From: Nitrobacteraceae bacterium AZCC 1564
GTDB lineage: Bacteria; Pseudomonadota; Alphaproteobacteria; Rhizobiales; Xanthobacteraceae
DNA: 64,000 nt
Direction: 5' to 3'
Assembly (NCBI GenBank): GCA_036924835.1
Contig: JBAGRR010000001.1
Coordinates: 4,355,001-4,419,000 of the forward strand
How positions within the stretch are numbered: position 1 is the first letter of the stretch; each line of letters begins with the position of its first letter. The notes below the pieces were generated by a model. The model ran no database searches, was not told where the DNA came from, and saw nothing but the letters and a program-made list of their open reading frames with translations. Shown piece after piece: positions 9,030 through 17,929 of this stretch. The position numbers and the translations under genes are program-made.

Positions 9030-9881
9030 ATGGCTGTTGCATTCTTATTACTTTTGATCGCAGTGGCATCGGTGCTCTTCCACTTTATGAGCCCGTGGTG
9101 GTGGACGCCGATTGCCTCGAACTGGCGATACATTGACGACACAATCATCATCACTTTCTGGATCACAGGCGTCGTCTTCGTCGCGATTGTCGCATTTATG
9201 GCTTACTGCGTGTTTCGATTCCGTCACAAGGAAGGGCAGCAGGCCGCTTATGAACCGGAAAACAAGAAGCTCGAATGGTGGCTCACAGTTGGGACAGCTA
9301 TTGGCGTCGCCGCCATGCTCGCTCCGGGTCTGATCGTCTGGCACCAATTCGTCACCGTGCCTGCCAATGCGACAGAAGTTGAGGTCATGGGTCAGCAGTG
9401 GCGCTGGAGCTATCGCTTGCCTGGAAAGGATGGCCGCCTCGGAACAGTCGATGCCAGATTCATCAGCCCGGATAATCCGCTTGGATTAAATCCGGACGAT
9501 CCTAATGGCCAGGACGACGTCATCCTTGAAAGTGATGATCTGCACCTTCCAGTCGGCAAGCCCGTGAAAGTGCTGCTCCGCTCCATCGACGTGGTGCACG
9601 ATTTTTATGTCCCCGAGTTCCGAGCCAAGATGGATATGATACCGGGGTCCGTCACTTATTACTGGATTACGCCAACACGCGCTGGCTCATTCGAAGTTCT
9701 CTGCGCCGAGCTATGTGGCATCGCTCATGCCCAGATGCGCAGCAACGTCATTGTGCAGGAAGAGCGGGACTATCACGCGTGGTTGGAGAAACAGCAGACG
9801 TTCGCTGAGCTCACGAGCAAGCGGACCGCGATGAAGTCGATGTACGCATCGGACGGAGAGGTGCCGGCGACCCGTCCATGA
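9030..9881 (+). CDS. coxM: Cytochrome c oxidase subunit II (alternative oxidase)
   Basis: This 283-residue subunit accepts electrons from cytochrome c at its CuA centre and passes them to subunit I. All CuA ligands are present: His190, Cys225, Glu227 (backbone), Cys229, His233 and Met236 in CAELCGIAHAQM. Two transmembrane helices lie near residues 40-60 and 85-105. It has no fused cytochrome c domain. The gene order II-I-III-III matches the alternative coxMNOP oxidase of Bradyrhizobium, hence the symbol. Start: ATG with GAGGA close upstream. Confidence 0.93.
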   Translation: MAVAFLLLLIAVASVLFHFMSPWWWTPIASNWRYIDDTIIITFWITGVVFVAIVAFMAYCVFRFRHKEGQQAAYEPENKKLEWWLTVGTAIGVAAMLAPGLIVWHQFVTVPANATEVEVMGQQWRWSYRLPGKDGRLGTVDARFISPDNPLGLNPDDPNGQDDVILESDDLHLPVGKPVKVLLRSIDVVHDFYVPEFRAKMDMIPGSVTYYWITPTRAGSFEVLCAELCGIAHAQMRSNVIVQEERDYHAWLEKQQTFAELTSKRTAMKSMYASDGEVPATRP

Positions 9882-9941
9882 ACTGAGAGGCAAAAATGCC
9901 CTGTTGAACGCCGCGCGGAGGATAGGCCAGGAGAATGTTCG

Positions 9942-11720
9942 ATGGTCGATGTCCCGTCTGGTGCAATCACCGGTTTGGTGCCGCCGGCTGAAGTCGGCGA
10001 TGTCGAACTTTATCATCCCAGAAGCTGGTGGACAAAATACGTCTTCTCCCAGGATGCCAAGGTTATCGCCGTCCAGTATTCGATCACGGCGATGTCCATC
10101 GGCATGGTCGCGCTGGTGCTGTCTTGGCTGATGCGGCTGCAGCTGGGATTTCCCGGAGTGTTCTCCTTCATTGATCCAAGTCAGTATCTGCAATTCATCA
10201 CCATGCACGGCATGATCATGGTGATCTATCTGCTCACCGCGCTGTTTCTTGGTGGTTTTGGAAACTACCTCATCCCACTGATGGTGGGTGCGCGGGATAT
10301 GGTTTTCCCGTACGCCAACATGCTGAGTTACTGGGTCTACCTCCTCGCCGTTTTGGTGCTGCTGTCCACCTTCTTTGTCCCCGGTGGCCCTACGGGCGCG
10401 GGCTGGACGCTTTATCCGCCTCAGGCGATTCTTTCCGGAAGTCCGGGGCAGGAAGCCGGCATCATTTTGATGCTGGTGTCACTCATTCTCTTCATCATCG
10501 GATTCACCATGGGTGGCCTGAACTACGTGGTGACGGTGTTGCAAGGTCGTACGCGTGGGATGACCCTGATGCGGATGCCCCTGACGGTGTGGGGCATCTT
10601 CACTGCGACAGTGATGGCGCTTCTGGCATTCCCCGCCTTGTTCGTTGCCTCCGTGATGATGTTGTTCGATCGCCTTCTCGGCACGAGTTTCTTCATGCCA
10701 TCGCTCGTCGAAATGGGCCAGCAACTGAAATACGGCGGCGGAAGCCCTATCCTGTTTCAGCACCTGTTCTGGTTCTTTGGTCATCCCGAAGTCTACATCG
10801 TCGCCCTGCCGGCTTTTGGCATCGTGTCGGACCTCATCAGCACGCACGCCCGGAAGAATATCTTCGGCTATCGCATGATGGTGTGGGCAATCGTTGGCAT
10901 TGGAGCGCTCAGTTTCGTGGTCTGGGCGCATCATATGTATGTGAGCGGGATGAATCCGCGCTTTGGATTCTTCTTTGCCACGACCACGCTGATCATCGCG
11001 GTGCCGACGGCGATCAAGGTCTATAACTGGATATTGACGCTGTGGCGCGGAGATATCCACCTCACTGTGCCGATGCTGTTTGCGCTTGGGTTCATCGTGA
11101 CATTCGTCAATGGCGGACTGACGGGTCTGTTCCTGGGGAATGTGGTGGTCGACGTTCCGTTGTCGGACACGATGTTTGTTGTGGCCCATTTCCATATGGT
11201 GATGGGCGTTGCGCCGATCATGGTGGTGTTCGGCGCGATTTATCACTGGTATCCGAAGGTCACGGGGCGCATGCTGAACGATGCGCTTGGGCGTTTTCAC
11301 TTCTGGGTCACGTTCCTTGGCGCCTATGCAGTCTTTTTCCCCATGCACTACCTCGGGCTTCTGGGGATGCCGCGGCGCTATCATGATATCGGAAACACGG
11401 CCTTCATCCCGGCTTCAGCGCACGATCTGAATGCTTTCATGAGCATTGCCGCGCTCGTCGTCGGCGCAGCTCAGATCGTCTTTGTGTTCAATCTTATCTG
11501 GAGCCTGACCAGGGGAAGAGAGGCGGGCGGTAATCCCTGGAACGCGACCACGTTGGAATGGCAGACACCCGAAACGCCGCCGCCGCATGGCAACTGGGGC
11601 AAGGAGCTTCCTGTCGTCTATCGCTGGGCCTACGACTATAGCGTTCCCGGCGCGACGCGGGACTTCATTCCGCAGAATCAACCGCCATTGGCATCGGCTG
11701 CAGTAGGGCATTCGCCATGA
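9942..11720 (+). CDS. coxN: Cytochrome c oxidase subunit I
   Basis: This 592-residue heme-copper oxidase core reduces oxygen and pumps protons. The ligands are visible: His89 (heme a), His281 with Glu283 and Tyr285 in GHPEVY (CuB and the cross-linked Tyr), His330-His331 (CuB), and His416 and His418 in VAHFH (hemes). Asp119 (D-channel) and Lys359 (K-channel) make it an A-type oxidase. AGGAG lies 9 bases before the ATG. The 60-base gap to coxM is short and the next gene overlaps the stop, so it belongs to one operon. Confidence 0.96.
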   Translation: MVDVPSGAITGLVPPAEVGDVELYHPRSWWTKYVFSQDAKVIAVQYSITAMSIGMVALVLSWLMRLQLGFPGVFSFIDPSQYLQFITMHGMIMVIYLLTALFLGGFGNYLIPLMVGARDMVFPYANMLSYWVYLLAVLVLLSTFFVPGGPTGAGWTLYPPQAILSGSPGQEAGIILMLVSLILFIIGFTMGGLNYVVTVLQGRTRGMTLMRMPLTVWGIFTATVMALLAFPALFVASVMMLFDRLLGTSFFMPSLVEMGQQLKYGGGSPILFQHLFWFFGHPEVYIVALPAFGIVSDLISTHARKNIFGYRMMVWAIVGIGALSFVVWAHHMYVSGMNPRFGFFFATTTLIIAVPTAIKVYNWILTLWRGDIHLTVPMLFALGFIVTFVNGGLTGLFLGNVVVDVPLSDTMFVVAHFHMVMGVAPIMVVFGAIYHWYPKVTGRMLNDALGRFHFWVTFLGAYAVFFPMHYLGLLGMPRRYHDIGNTAFIPASAHDLNAFMSIAALVVGAAQIVFVFNLIWSLTRGREAGGNPWNATTLEWQTPETPPPHGNWGKELPVVYRWAYDYSVPGATRDFIPQNQPPLASAAVGHSP

Positions 11721-12415
11721 GTGCAATCGTCCTGTTCATGGCCGGTGTGGCGCTCATCGCCGGATGGTGGCTCTCGCAGCAGCGTCTCGCGTCGAAGCCG
11801 TGGCTGGAAGAGGGCGTGATCGGCGATTTTGGTCGGCCTGCACGGTGGCCTGCCGCCAAGGTTGGACTCGGAGTGTTCCTTGCGGTCGTCGGTTCACTTT
11901 TTGCGCTGCTGATCAGTGCCTATGGCATGCGCATGGACCTGATCGACTGGAGAGCGCTTCCCGTTCCCAGGTTGCTATGGTTCAACACTGGCGTACTGGT
12001 CTTGAGCAGCATCGCGCTGCACTGGTCGCTGGTGGCAGCGCGACGGGGATTTGACGACAGTACGTTCCTTGGTCTGATCGCTGCGGAAATAACGGCGATT
12101 GTCTTCCTGACCGGCCAGATCCTTGTGTGTTGGCAGTTGGTCAACGCCGGCTATTTTGCCGCGAGCAATCCAGCGAACGCTTTTTTTTACCTGATCACGG
12201 CCATCCACGGGCTGCACGTTCTCGGCGGTCTGCTGGTCTTGAGCAGAGCGCTGGCCAGGGCCTGGCGCAGTGGAGCAACATCGCAGTTGCGCCTGAGCAT
12301 CGAATTGTGCGCGATCTATTGGCACTTCCTGCTCTTGGTTTGGTTGATACTGCTCGGTCTGCTCACCGGGTGGACGAGCGCTTTTCTCACAATTTGCCGT
12401 CAACTGCTGAACTAG
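11717..12415 (+). CDS. coxO: Cytochrome c oxidase subunit III-like protein (first copy)
   Basis: This 232-residue membrane protein has about six helices and the subunit III end pattern (ELCAIYWHFLLLVWLILLGLL). It starts inside the coxN stop (ATGA overlap), so it is translationally coupled. It is shorter in its N-terminal half and more divergent than the following subunit III gene. In Bradyrhizobium the matching gene is coxO. Subunit III supports proton uptake and stability of the oxidase; why the operon has two is not known from sequence. Confidence 0.85.
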   Translation: MSAIVLFMAGVALIAGWWLSQQRLASKPWLEEGVIGDFGRPARWPAAKVGLGVFLAVVGSLFALLISAYGMRMDLIDWRALPVPRLLWFNTGVLVLSSIALHWSLVAARRGFDDSTFLGLIAAEITAIVFLTGQILVCWQLVNAGYFAASNPANAFFYLITAIHGLHVLGGLLVLSRALARAWRSGATSQLRLSIELCAIYWHFLLLVWLILLGLLTGWTSAFLTICRQLLN

Positions 12416-12427
12416 GAGGTGGAGCCG

Positions 12428-13144
12428 ATGGCTGACAGCGTGTTTGCTGGTAAAGGATCGGCATTAAAGCCTGGCTGGCAAGGTATTGTCGCGGATTGGT
12501 CCTCCGATCAGCGCGCATTCAAGAATGTGTCCTGGGGGAAGGCTATGATGTGGATCTTCCTTCTGAGCGACACCTTTATATTTGGCTGTTTCCTGCTCTC
12601 CTATATGACCGCCCGGAGTTCAACGACGGTGCCTTGGCCGAACCCGAGCGAAGTCTTCGCGCTGAACATTGCTGGTCACCATATCCCGCTCATTCTGATC
12701 GCGATTATGACCTTCGTTCTGATCAGTAGCAGCGGCACAATGGCGATGGCGGTCAACTTCGGTTACCGCCGGGACCGCGTGAAGACGGCGATCCTGATGT
12801 TGGTAACGGCAGCGTTCGGCGCAACGTTCGTCGGCATGCAGGGGTTCGAGTGGACAAAGCTGATCATGGAAGGCGTGCGTCCCTGGGGTAATCCATGGGG
12901 AGCGGAGCAGTTCGGTGCGAGTTTTTTCATGATCACGGGATTCCATGGAACGCACGTGACCATCGGCGTCATCTTCCTGATCATCATTGCGCGAAAGGTC
13001 TTGCGTGGTGATTTCGATCACGAGCGTAGAGGCTTTTTTACCAGCAGAAAGGGAAACTACGAGATCGTGGAAATCACCGGCCTGTATTGGCATTTCGTCG
13101 ATCTCGTATGGGTGTTTATCTTCGCCTTTTTCTATCTGTGGTGA
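12428..13144 (+). CDS. coxP: Cytochrome c oxidase subunit III (second copy)
   Basis: This 238-residue protein is a clear subunit III: it has FHGTHVTIGV and GLYWHFVDLVWVFIF, the typical last-helix motifs, and about five helices. I chose the ATG at 12428 over a GTG three codons earlier because AGGAGG lies 8 bases before it. It follows coxO by 12 bases. Confidence 0.9.
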   Translation: MADSVFAGKGSALKPGWQGIVADWSSDQRAFKNVSWGKAMMWIFLLSDTFIFGCFLLSYMTARSSTTVPWPNPSEVFALNIAGHHIPLILIAIMTFVLISSSGTMAMAVNFGYRRDRVKTAILMLVTAAFGATFVGMQGFEWTKLIMEGVRPWGNPWGAEQFGASFFMITGFHGTHVTIGVIFLIIIARKVLRGDFDHERRGFFTSRKGNYEIVEITGLYWHFVDLVWVFIFAFFYLW

Positions 13145-13152
13145 GGTGAAAC

Positions 13153-13515
13153 ATGACTGAAGTCGCATTGCCGTCAGTACAGGTCCCCGCAAAGTCACAC
13201 GCGGAGGGACAGCAGCATCCGATCAAACTTTACCTCGTGGTTTGGGGATGGCTCTTCGTCCTCAGCACAGGGTCCTACCTCGTCGATTATTTTCAGGTGC
13301 AGGGACATCTCAGGTGGTTTCTCATTCTACTCTTTATGATTTTGAAGGCGGGGTTGATCGTCGCTGTCTTCATGCATATGGCCTGGGAGCGGCTCGCGCT
13401 GGCCTATGCGATCCTGGTCCCACCCATCTTCGTGGTGGTGTTTGCGGTCCTGATGGTCTTTGAATCCGATTATACGCTGCTCTCGCGCATGATGTTTTTC
13501 GGAGGAGGACAGTAG
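13153..13515 (+). CDS. Cytochrome c oxidase subunit IV family protein (COX4/CyoD-like)
   Basis: This 120-residue protein has three membrane helices (about 25-46, 54-76 and 84-106) and the pattern LVVWGWLFVLSTGSYLVDYF, as in bacterial oxidase subunit IV (COX4_pro/CyoD-like). It begins 8 bases after coxP with GAGGTGAAAC upstream of the ATG. It completes the oxidase operon and is thought to help assembly or stability. Confidence 0.85.
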   Translation: MTEVALPSVQVPAKSHAEGQQHPIKLYLVVWGWLFVLSTGSYLVDYFQVQGHLRWFLILLFMILKAGLIVAVFMHMAWERLALAYAILVPPIFVVVFAVLMVFESDYTLLSRMMFFGGGQ

Positions 13516-13548
13516 GCGCAATGTCTTGATGCCGAATGGAGGGGTGTC

Positions 13549-13842
13549 ATGACCACATACGTGATGCTTGCGAACTGGACTGATCAGGGGATGCGTAGCG
13601 TGAAAGACTCGGCAAAGCGCCTCGACAAGGCAAAGAAGGCGCTCAAGGACATGGACGGAGAGTTCAAATTGTTCTTCATGACCATGGGCGACTTCGACAT
13701 TGTCGCAATCTACGAGGCGCCGGATGATGCTGTTGCAGCGCGGTTCAACCTGCAGCTTGGCATGCTTGGAAACATTCGGACGCGCACCCTGAAAGCTTTT
13801 CCGGAAGCTGCCTATCGGGAGATCATTACTTCGTTGGACTAG
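13549..13842 (+). CDS. GYD-domain protein
   Basis: This 97-residue protein matches the GYD family: TTYVMLANWTDQGMRSVKDS at the N-terminus and MGDFDIVAIYEAPDD in the middle, a ferredoxin-like fold with unknown function. It lies 33 bases after the subunit IV gene and may be cotranscribed. Its TAG stop is the TAG of the CTAG that opens a hairpin repeat (13839-13993), so the repeat abuts or replaced the original gene end. Confidence 0.85.
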   Translation: MTTYVMLANWTDQGMRSVKDSAKRLDKAKKALKDMDGEFKLFFMTMGDFDIVAIYEAPDDAVAARFNLQLGMLGNIRTRTLKAFPEAAYREIITSLD

Positions 13843-13993
13843 TGCCGCAGATTTTGTTCTTCGGAGTGAAGCCGCAAGCTCGACGAAGAACTTCAATCCA
13901 AAAGCGGCACTCAAATCATAGGCTTGCTAGCGTCCCTTTGATTCCAAAGTAGCAAGCTGCAACCCCGTGCGAACTTCGGAATCGGGACGCTAG
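13839..13993. repeat. Bimodular hairpin repeat, copy A
   Basis: Unit 1 (13839-13912) opens CTAGTGCCGC and closes GCGGCACT, with an inner arm GTTCTTCG / CGAAGAAC. A linker (AAATCATAGG) follows. Unit 2 (13927-13993) opens CTAGCGTCCC, has a loop with GCTGCA, and closes GGGACGCTAG. The same plan recurs at 15955, 29989, 33165 and 48093. Unit 1 has lost its final CTAG. The first CTAG supplies the stop codon of the GYD gene. Confidence 0.85.
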
Positions 13994-14092
13994 TTTTAGC
14001 AGCAGACCCTTGAAGAGCTGCAGATTCTCTTATTTGATTGAAATAAATGGGGAGAGCTCGCTGATCGGTATCCGGGCCTCTCAAGTGTTGGA

Positions 14093-14965
14093 ATGTGCAT
14101 GTTTTTTAGGGCAAGTATATTTTCAGCGGTCTTGTGCTTTCTGGCATTGCTGCCCGCCATTGGAGAGGCCGTAGAGGTTGATACCGAGCACATGTTTGGA
14201 TTTATGATCGGATCCGATGTCGGCGACGTTGGCGAACGTGAAGTTCAGAGCAAAACCACGGCGAGACTCTCCAAGAGCGGCGGGACATATCGAGCGATTT
14301 CGCAGGCCCTTGAATTGGAATTTGTCCCTGCAAAGAATTTTCGCGTCGAATTCGGCGGGACGCTCGCTGCAAACAATATCAATAATGTCCCGGGCTTTTC
14401 CAACACGCGCCAGTTCGACTTCCAGGGGGCGGCGGCCGAATTCCGATACCGCTTTCTGGATCGAGAGACCGCGTCTTTCGGTCTCACGTTCGGTGTAGGA
14501 TTGCACGCAGATCGTATCGACGAAACGACCGCTGCGCGCGTCCGAGGCTATGGCACGGAGTTCGTGCTCGCGTTTGATCGCGAGCTCCTCCCGGACCGGG
14601 TCGTCGCAGCCTTCAATCTGCTCTATGAGCCGGAATGGACAAGTCCGGCTATACCAGGTGCGGCAATCCACCGAGAGTCGACCATAGGAGCCGCGGCAGC
14701 GCTCATGGTTCAGGTCCACCCCGGAGTTTTCATCGGTGGCGAGGCCCGCTACTTGCGCCAGTACGAAGGGATAAATCTGGGCGAATTCTCTGGCGATGCT
14801 GTGTTCATCGGACCGACAGCATTCGTGAAGTTATCTGAGCGCTCAAGACTCACTGCCGCCTGGAGCTTTCAGGTGTCCGGAAGCTCAGTTGAAGCAGCGA
14901 GCCATCTCAACCTCGTGGAGTTTGAGCGGCACCAGGCGCGACTGATCTTCGGCGTAAATTTTTAA
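14093..14965 (+). CDS. Putative outer-membrane beta-barrel protein
   Basis: This 290-residue protein has a signal peptide (about residues 1-26, ending AIGEA) and then many short amphipathic strands with alternating hydrophobic residues, ending in the terminal Phe expected for outer-membrane insertion (IFGVNF). I do not recognise a named family; it resembles unnamed barrel proteins of rhizobia. The ATG at 14093 or the one at 14099 could be used, with weak ribosome-binding sites for both. Confidence 0.6.
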   Translation: MCMFFRASIFSAVLCFLALLPAIGEAVEVDTEHMFGFMIGSDVGDVGEREVQSKTTARLSKSGGTYRAISQALELEFVPAKNFRVEFGGTLAANNINNVPGFSNTRQFDFQGAAAEFRYRFLDRETASFGLTFGVGLHADRIDETTAARVRGYGTEFVLAFDRELLPDRVVAAFNLLYEPEWTSPAIPGAAIHRESTIGAAAALMVQVHPGVFIGGEARYLRQYEGINLGEFSGDAVFIGPTAFVKLSERSRLTAAWSFQVSGSSVEAASHLNLVEFERHQARLIFGVNF

Positions 14966-14999
14966 CCCGCGGCACGCGGTCAAGCTGTCCTTGCGGCGA

Positions 15000-15545
15000 T
15001 TACGATCCGGAAAGCCGCTTTGCCTCGCCGACAGAATTCATGCACTCGGCTTCCTTGCCCTGACGGTCGAATTCACGGGCGCGGTCAAGTGCTGCGCTGG
15101 CTTCCGAGGTATTCGTTGTCGCATCCCGGGGAGGCATTTGGCTTTCCGTCGCGGCGCTCATGGCCGCCGTTGCCGGCGGACCGCCGGGAGGAGCAGCCTG
15201 ACTTCGCGTGGCCTCATCCATCGCCGCCGTCGGTGGATGCTCCGCGGATCGCGTCGTCTGCTGTTGGGCGGCAGGAGCCTGACCTGCTGTCTGGCGGCGA
15301 ACATCTTCCGGTGACGTCGCGATACCCTGAGTTTGTTCACTCATCGCGGCCGTCGGTGGATGCTGGCCGGCCTGACCTGTCGTTGTTCGCGTTGAAACTG
15401 CTCCTGATGTCGGGCCGGTTCCTGCATCTTTCGAAGCCAGAGCTTTTGTCAGACTGTCGACCTGCTCGGAACAAGGGCCAGCAAGAGCCGCGCCATTCAG
15501 CGCGAATATCGCGCACCCTGCAAAAATAAGCGTTTTCGCGTTCAT
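15000..15545 (-). CDS. Secreted repeat protein with PPTAAM motifs, unknown function
   Basis: This 181-residue protein has a signal peptide (about 1-22, ending ALAG) and a low-complexity middle with three related blocks: QHPPTAAMSEQT, EHPPTAAMDEAT and GPPATAAMSAAT. The C-terminal 35 residues (SAALDRAREFDRQGKEAECM) look helical and hold one Cys. Two more Cys lie near the N-terminus of the mature part or in the signal. I placed the start at 15545, where GAGGACG precedes the ATG; the longer open frame upstream has no support. It is likely periplasmic; the function is unknown. Confidence 0.65.
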   Translation of the reverse strand: MNAKTLIFAGCAIFALNGAALAGPCSEQVDSLTKALASKDAGTGPTSGAVSTRTTTGQAGQHPPTAAMSEQTQGIATSPEDVRRQTAGQAPAAQQQTTRSAEHPPTAAMDEATRSQAAPPGGPPATAAMSAATESQMPPRDATTNTSEASAALDRAREFDRQGKEAECMNSVGEAKRLSGS

Positions 15546-15734
15546 CGGATCGTCCTCCATCGGTGTCGGACAAATGCCATTCGCGGCGTATTGTGAGAGA
15601 AAATTCCGTGCAACCCGATGGTGTTCCCGGAAAAGAAGGCACGGAAACGGGAACTTTTTGAACCCTGGATAGACGCTCATCCGTTTATATATCATTCGCC
15701 ATTCGTAGCGAGCTGACGTAGCGAGGTGACCAAG

Positions 15735-15938
15735 ATGATAGAGCTGATTGTGACTGTCTGTGCCATTGCCTCTCCATCGACCTGCGAAGAAGCCCATCTC
15801 CAGTTCAATTGGAGCGGATCGCCACGGCAATGCGCGATGGCCGCACCGCCCTACATCGCTCAGTGGGTCAGCGAGCATCCAAAGTGGAACGCAGTGAAAT
15901 GGCGCTGCGAATATCCCGGAAAGAACGACAAGGCGTAA
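15735..15938 (+). CDS. Small conserved Cys-containing protein
   Basis: This 67-residue protein reads IELIVTVCAIASPSTCEE then QCAMAAPPYIAQW and KWRCEYP. Its spaced Cys residues and the PYIAQW / HPKW pattern recall a family of small proteins common in rhizobia with no known role. The start at 15735 has GAGG 8 bases upstream; a GTG at 15726 is the alternative. It is convergent with the next gene, and a repeat lies between. Confidence 0.6.
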   Translation: MIELIVTVCAIASPSTCEEAHLQFNWSGSPRQCAMAAPPYIAQWVSEHPKWNAVKWRCEYPGKNDKA

Positions 15939-15954
15939 ACAACAGCTCCGTTAC

Positions 15955-16051
15955 GTCCTCTTTGATCTAGCCGTATCCAAATCCGCCCCATCGTGCAGCG
16001 CTCCGTAGCGGACTTTGGATTCGAGAGGACAGGAGTAAATCTATAATTCTA
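15955..16051. repeat. Bimodular hairpin repeat, copy E (inverted, degenerate)
   Basis: Read on the minus strand this gives CTAGAATTATAG, then GTCCTCTCGAATCC, a loop with GCGCTGCACGATG, and the return arm ending in AGAGGAC. It matches unit 2 and the linker of copies C and D, but unit 1 is missing and the outer CTAGTG ends are lost. It is the only copy in this orientation and ends 15 bases from the next gene's stop. Confidence 0.65.
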
Positions 16052-16065
16052 GAACGGGCGAGCCG

Positions 16066-16410
16066 CTACCGGTTGCAGTCCTTCAGATCCTTGTCTTCAA
16101 TCGTGAAGACCGCATCAGCCTTGATCTCGATGTCGCGGGCGAAGCATATGCGTCCGTTGGGATAACCAATCTTGGCATCGTAGCGCCCAGGCTCGATGCC
16201 GGTGATGCGCAGCCGCTCGTCGTGATCAACTTCCTTGTCTTTGTCGTTCAAGGTCAGGTTTGGGCCCCAGGCATCCTTCGTTGCTGGCGACAGCTGAAAG
16301 CTGCTGACCGTTGCGGTTGTCAGATTCCAGAACCGAATGCCTTTGCCCTGTGCTTTCAGTTCGCTAGAGCCTGCAAGCATGAGCGCAATCAGAACAAGCA
16401 ACCTTCGCAT
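16066..16410 (-). CDS. Small secreted protein, unknown function
   Basis: This 114-residue protein has a signal peptide (about residues 1-20, ending LKAQG). The mature part has a beta-rich pattern (IRFWNLTTATVSSFQLSPA, then RLRITGIEPGRYDAKIGY) and two Cys (ICFARD and KDCNR) that could form a disulfide. I chose the ATG at 16410 over a TTG six codons upstream. I do not recognise the family. Confidence 0.6.
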   Translation of the reverse strand: MRRLLVLIALMLAGSSELKAQGKGIRFWNLTTATVSSFQLSPATKDAWGPNLTLNDKDKEVDHDERLRITGIEPGRYDAKIGYPNGRICFARDIEIKADAVFTIEDKDLKDCNR

Positions 16411-16470
16411 GGATAAAGTCTCCCCCAACGCAAGACAGAGTCAAAGCTTAACACTCTACGGAGGCCTCGC

Positions 16471-17229
16471 CTATGAGGCATCCCGAGTTGATGGACTCCT
16501 TCTCATTCGCTGAGCGACCTCATGCTGGATCGCTTCAATGTCGTTCTTTGTTCGAGCTTTGCGAGGGATCGGAATCGGAATTTCTGCTGCGATGCACATC
16601 GGATGTGTCGCGAGGATGAAGATGCGATCGCCGAGCCGTGCAGCGTCGCTCACATCGTGCGTCACCAGCAACGTTGTCAGGGGGCGACTGTCAACCAGCG
16701 TAATGAGCTCGTTTCGCAAATGGGCGGCGAGGGCTTTGTCCAGCGATGCCAGCGGCTCATCGAGAATGAGTACGTCTGGATCAATTGCAAAGGCGCGTGC
16801 AAGTGCAACGCGCCGGGCCAGCCCGAGAGAAAGTTCGTCAGGATAGTGAGTGCGATGCTCAGTCAACTCCAGAACGGAGAAGAGGGCGGAGAGTCTTGTT
16901 TCGTCGACCTCTTGCATCACGAGCCGCACATTGTCTTCGACAGATCGCCATGGAAGAAGCCGCGGTTCCTCAAACACCATTCCGATCCGGGTACTGAGAG
17001 GACGATCGATGTGCCCGCGATAGTCGCGATCCAGGCCGGCAACGATCCGCAGCATTGTTGTCTTGCCGCAGCCAGACGGACCTACGAATGCCGCGACCTC
17101 ACCTCGGCCGAGCGCGAAGTGGACATTGCGCAAGACTTCCAGCCGCCCGCCAGCGGCTGTCACAAAGAACTTCTGATCGATTTTGACCTCAAGCAGCGCG
17201 CTGCCGCCAGCGGGATGCACGTCTTTCAA
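16471..17229 (-). CDS. ABC transporter ATP-binding protein with atypical signature
   Basis: This 252-residue ATPase of the NitT/TauT type has Walker A GPSGCGKTT (residues 50-58), Walker B VLILDEPLASLD and the H-loop VTHD. The signature, normally LSGGQ, reads LSLGLARR, so the second conserved Gly is replaced by Leu. The ATG overlaps the permease gene by 41 bases. Together with the next two genes it forms a transporter at the edge of the xox cluster. Confidence 0.85.
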   Translation of the reverse strand: MKDVHPAGGSALLEVKIDQKFFVTAAGGRLEVLRNVHFALGRGEVAAFVGPSGCGKTTMLRIVAGLDRDYRGHIDRPLSTRIGMVFEEPRLLPWRSVEDNVRLVMQEVDETRLSALFSVLELTEHRTHYPDELSLGLARRVALARAFAIDPDVLILDEPLASLDKALAAHLRNELITLVDSRPLTTLLVTHDVSDAARLGDRIFILATHPMCIAAEIPIPIPRKARTKNDIEAIQHEVAQRMRRSPSTRDAS

Positions 17230-17926
17230 AGGGTTGCACCAGAAACGTTTCGATCATCATCACAACGGCAGCGAAAGCCAGGGCATACGCAAGGATATGG
17301 GTAATGTCGAACAGCTGAAAGGCCGTACCGATTTCGAAGCCGACACCATTGGGGCGCCCCAGCAGTTCGGCAACCAGCACAATCTTCCAGACCAGCGATA
17401 GGCCGGACCGGGCTGCAGCTGCAATGTAGGGCGCGAGCTGCGGGATCACCACGTGGCGAAAGGTCCGCCCGCGTGGCATTGTAAAGACTGTGGCCATTTC
17501 GTCGAGCCGATGATCAAGTGCACGTGTGCCTTCGCGCACGGTGACGACCGCGTTCGGCAACTTGTTGATGGCAATGGCGGCAATGGCCGCGACCTCGGTC
17601 AGGCCCGCCCAAATATAGGCCAGCACGATCACCACCAGCGCCGGCAGATTGAGGAGCAGGATCAGCCAGGGATCACCTAAGCGATCTGCCGTCTTTACGC
17701 GGCCCATGAGATAGCCGATGGCGATCCCCAACGTCATAGCGAGTGTGAAGGCGAGGGCGACGCGGGCAAGCGTTGCACCGAGATGGAGCAGCAGAGCACC
17801 GGAGCGGGCTTCTTCGATGATCGTTCCGATGACGGCTGGAGGTGACGGAAGCATCTGTGGGCCGATTGCGAGGGATGCAATCCACCATGTGCACAGGAAA
17901 ATCAGGAGCGACAACAAGCGCGCCAT
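17189..17926 (-). CDS. ABC transporter permease, NitT/TauT type
   Basis: This 245-residue permease has about six membrane segments and an EAA-like loop (MATVFTMPRGRTFRHVVIPQL). It lies 3 bases after the binding-protein gene and overlaps the ATPase gene. It forms the channel of the transporter; the substrate is unknown. Confidence 0.85.
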   Translation of the reverse strand: MARLLSLLIFLCTWWIASLAIGPQMLPSPPAVIGTIIEEARSGALLLHLGATLARVALAFTLAMTLGIAIGYLMGRVKTADRLGDPWLILLLNLPALVVIVLAYIWAGLTEVAAIAAIAINKLPNAVVTVREGTRALDHRLDEMATVFTMPRGRTFRHVVIPQLAPYIAAAARSGLSLVWKIVLVAELLGRPNGVGFEIGTAFQLFDITHILAYALAFAAVVMMIETFLVQPFERRASRWRQRAA

Positions 17927-17929
17927 TGG

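Noticed and set aside
10479..11384. 301-codon open frame on the minus strand
   Set aside because: It is antisense to coxN, rich in His, Arg and Asp, with no known fold; a shadow of the membrane-protein codons.
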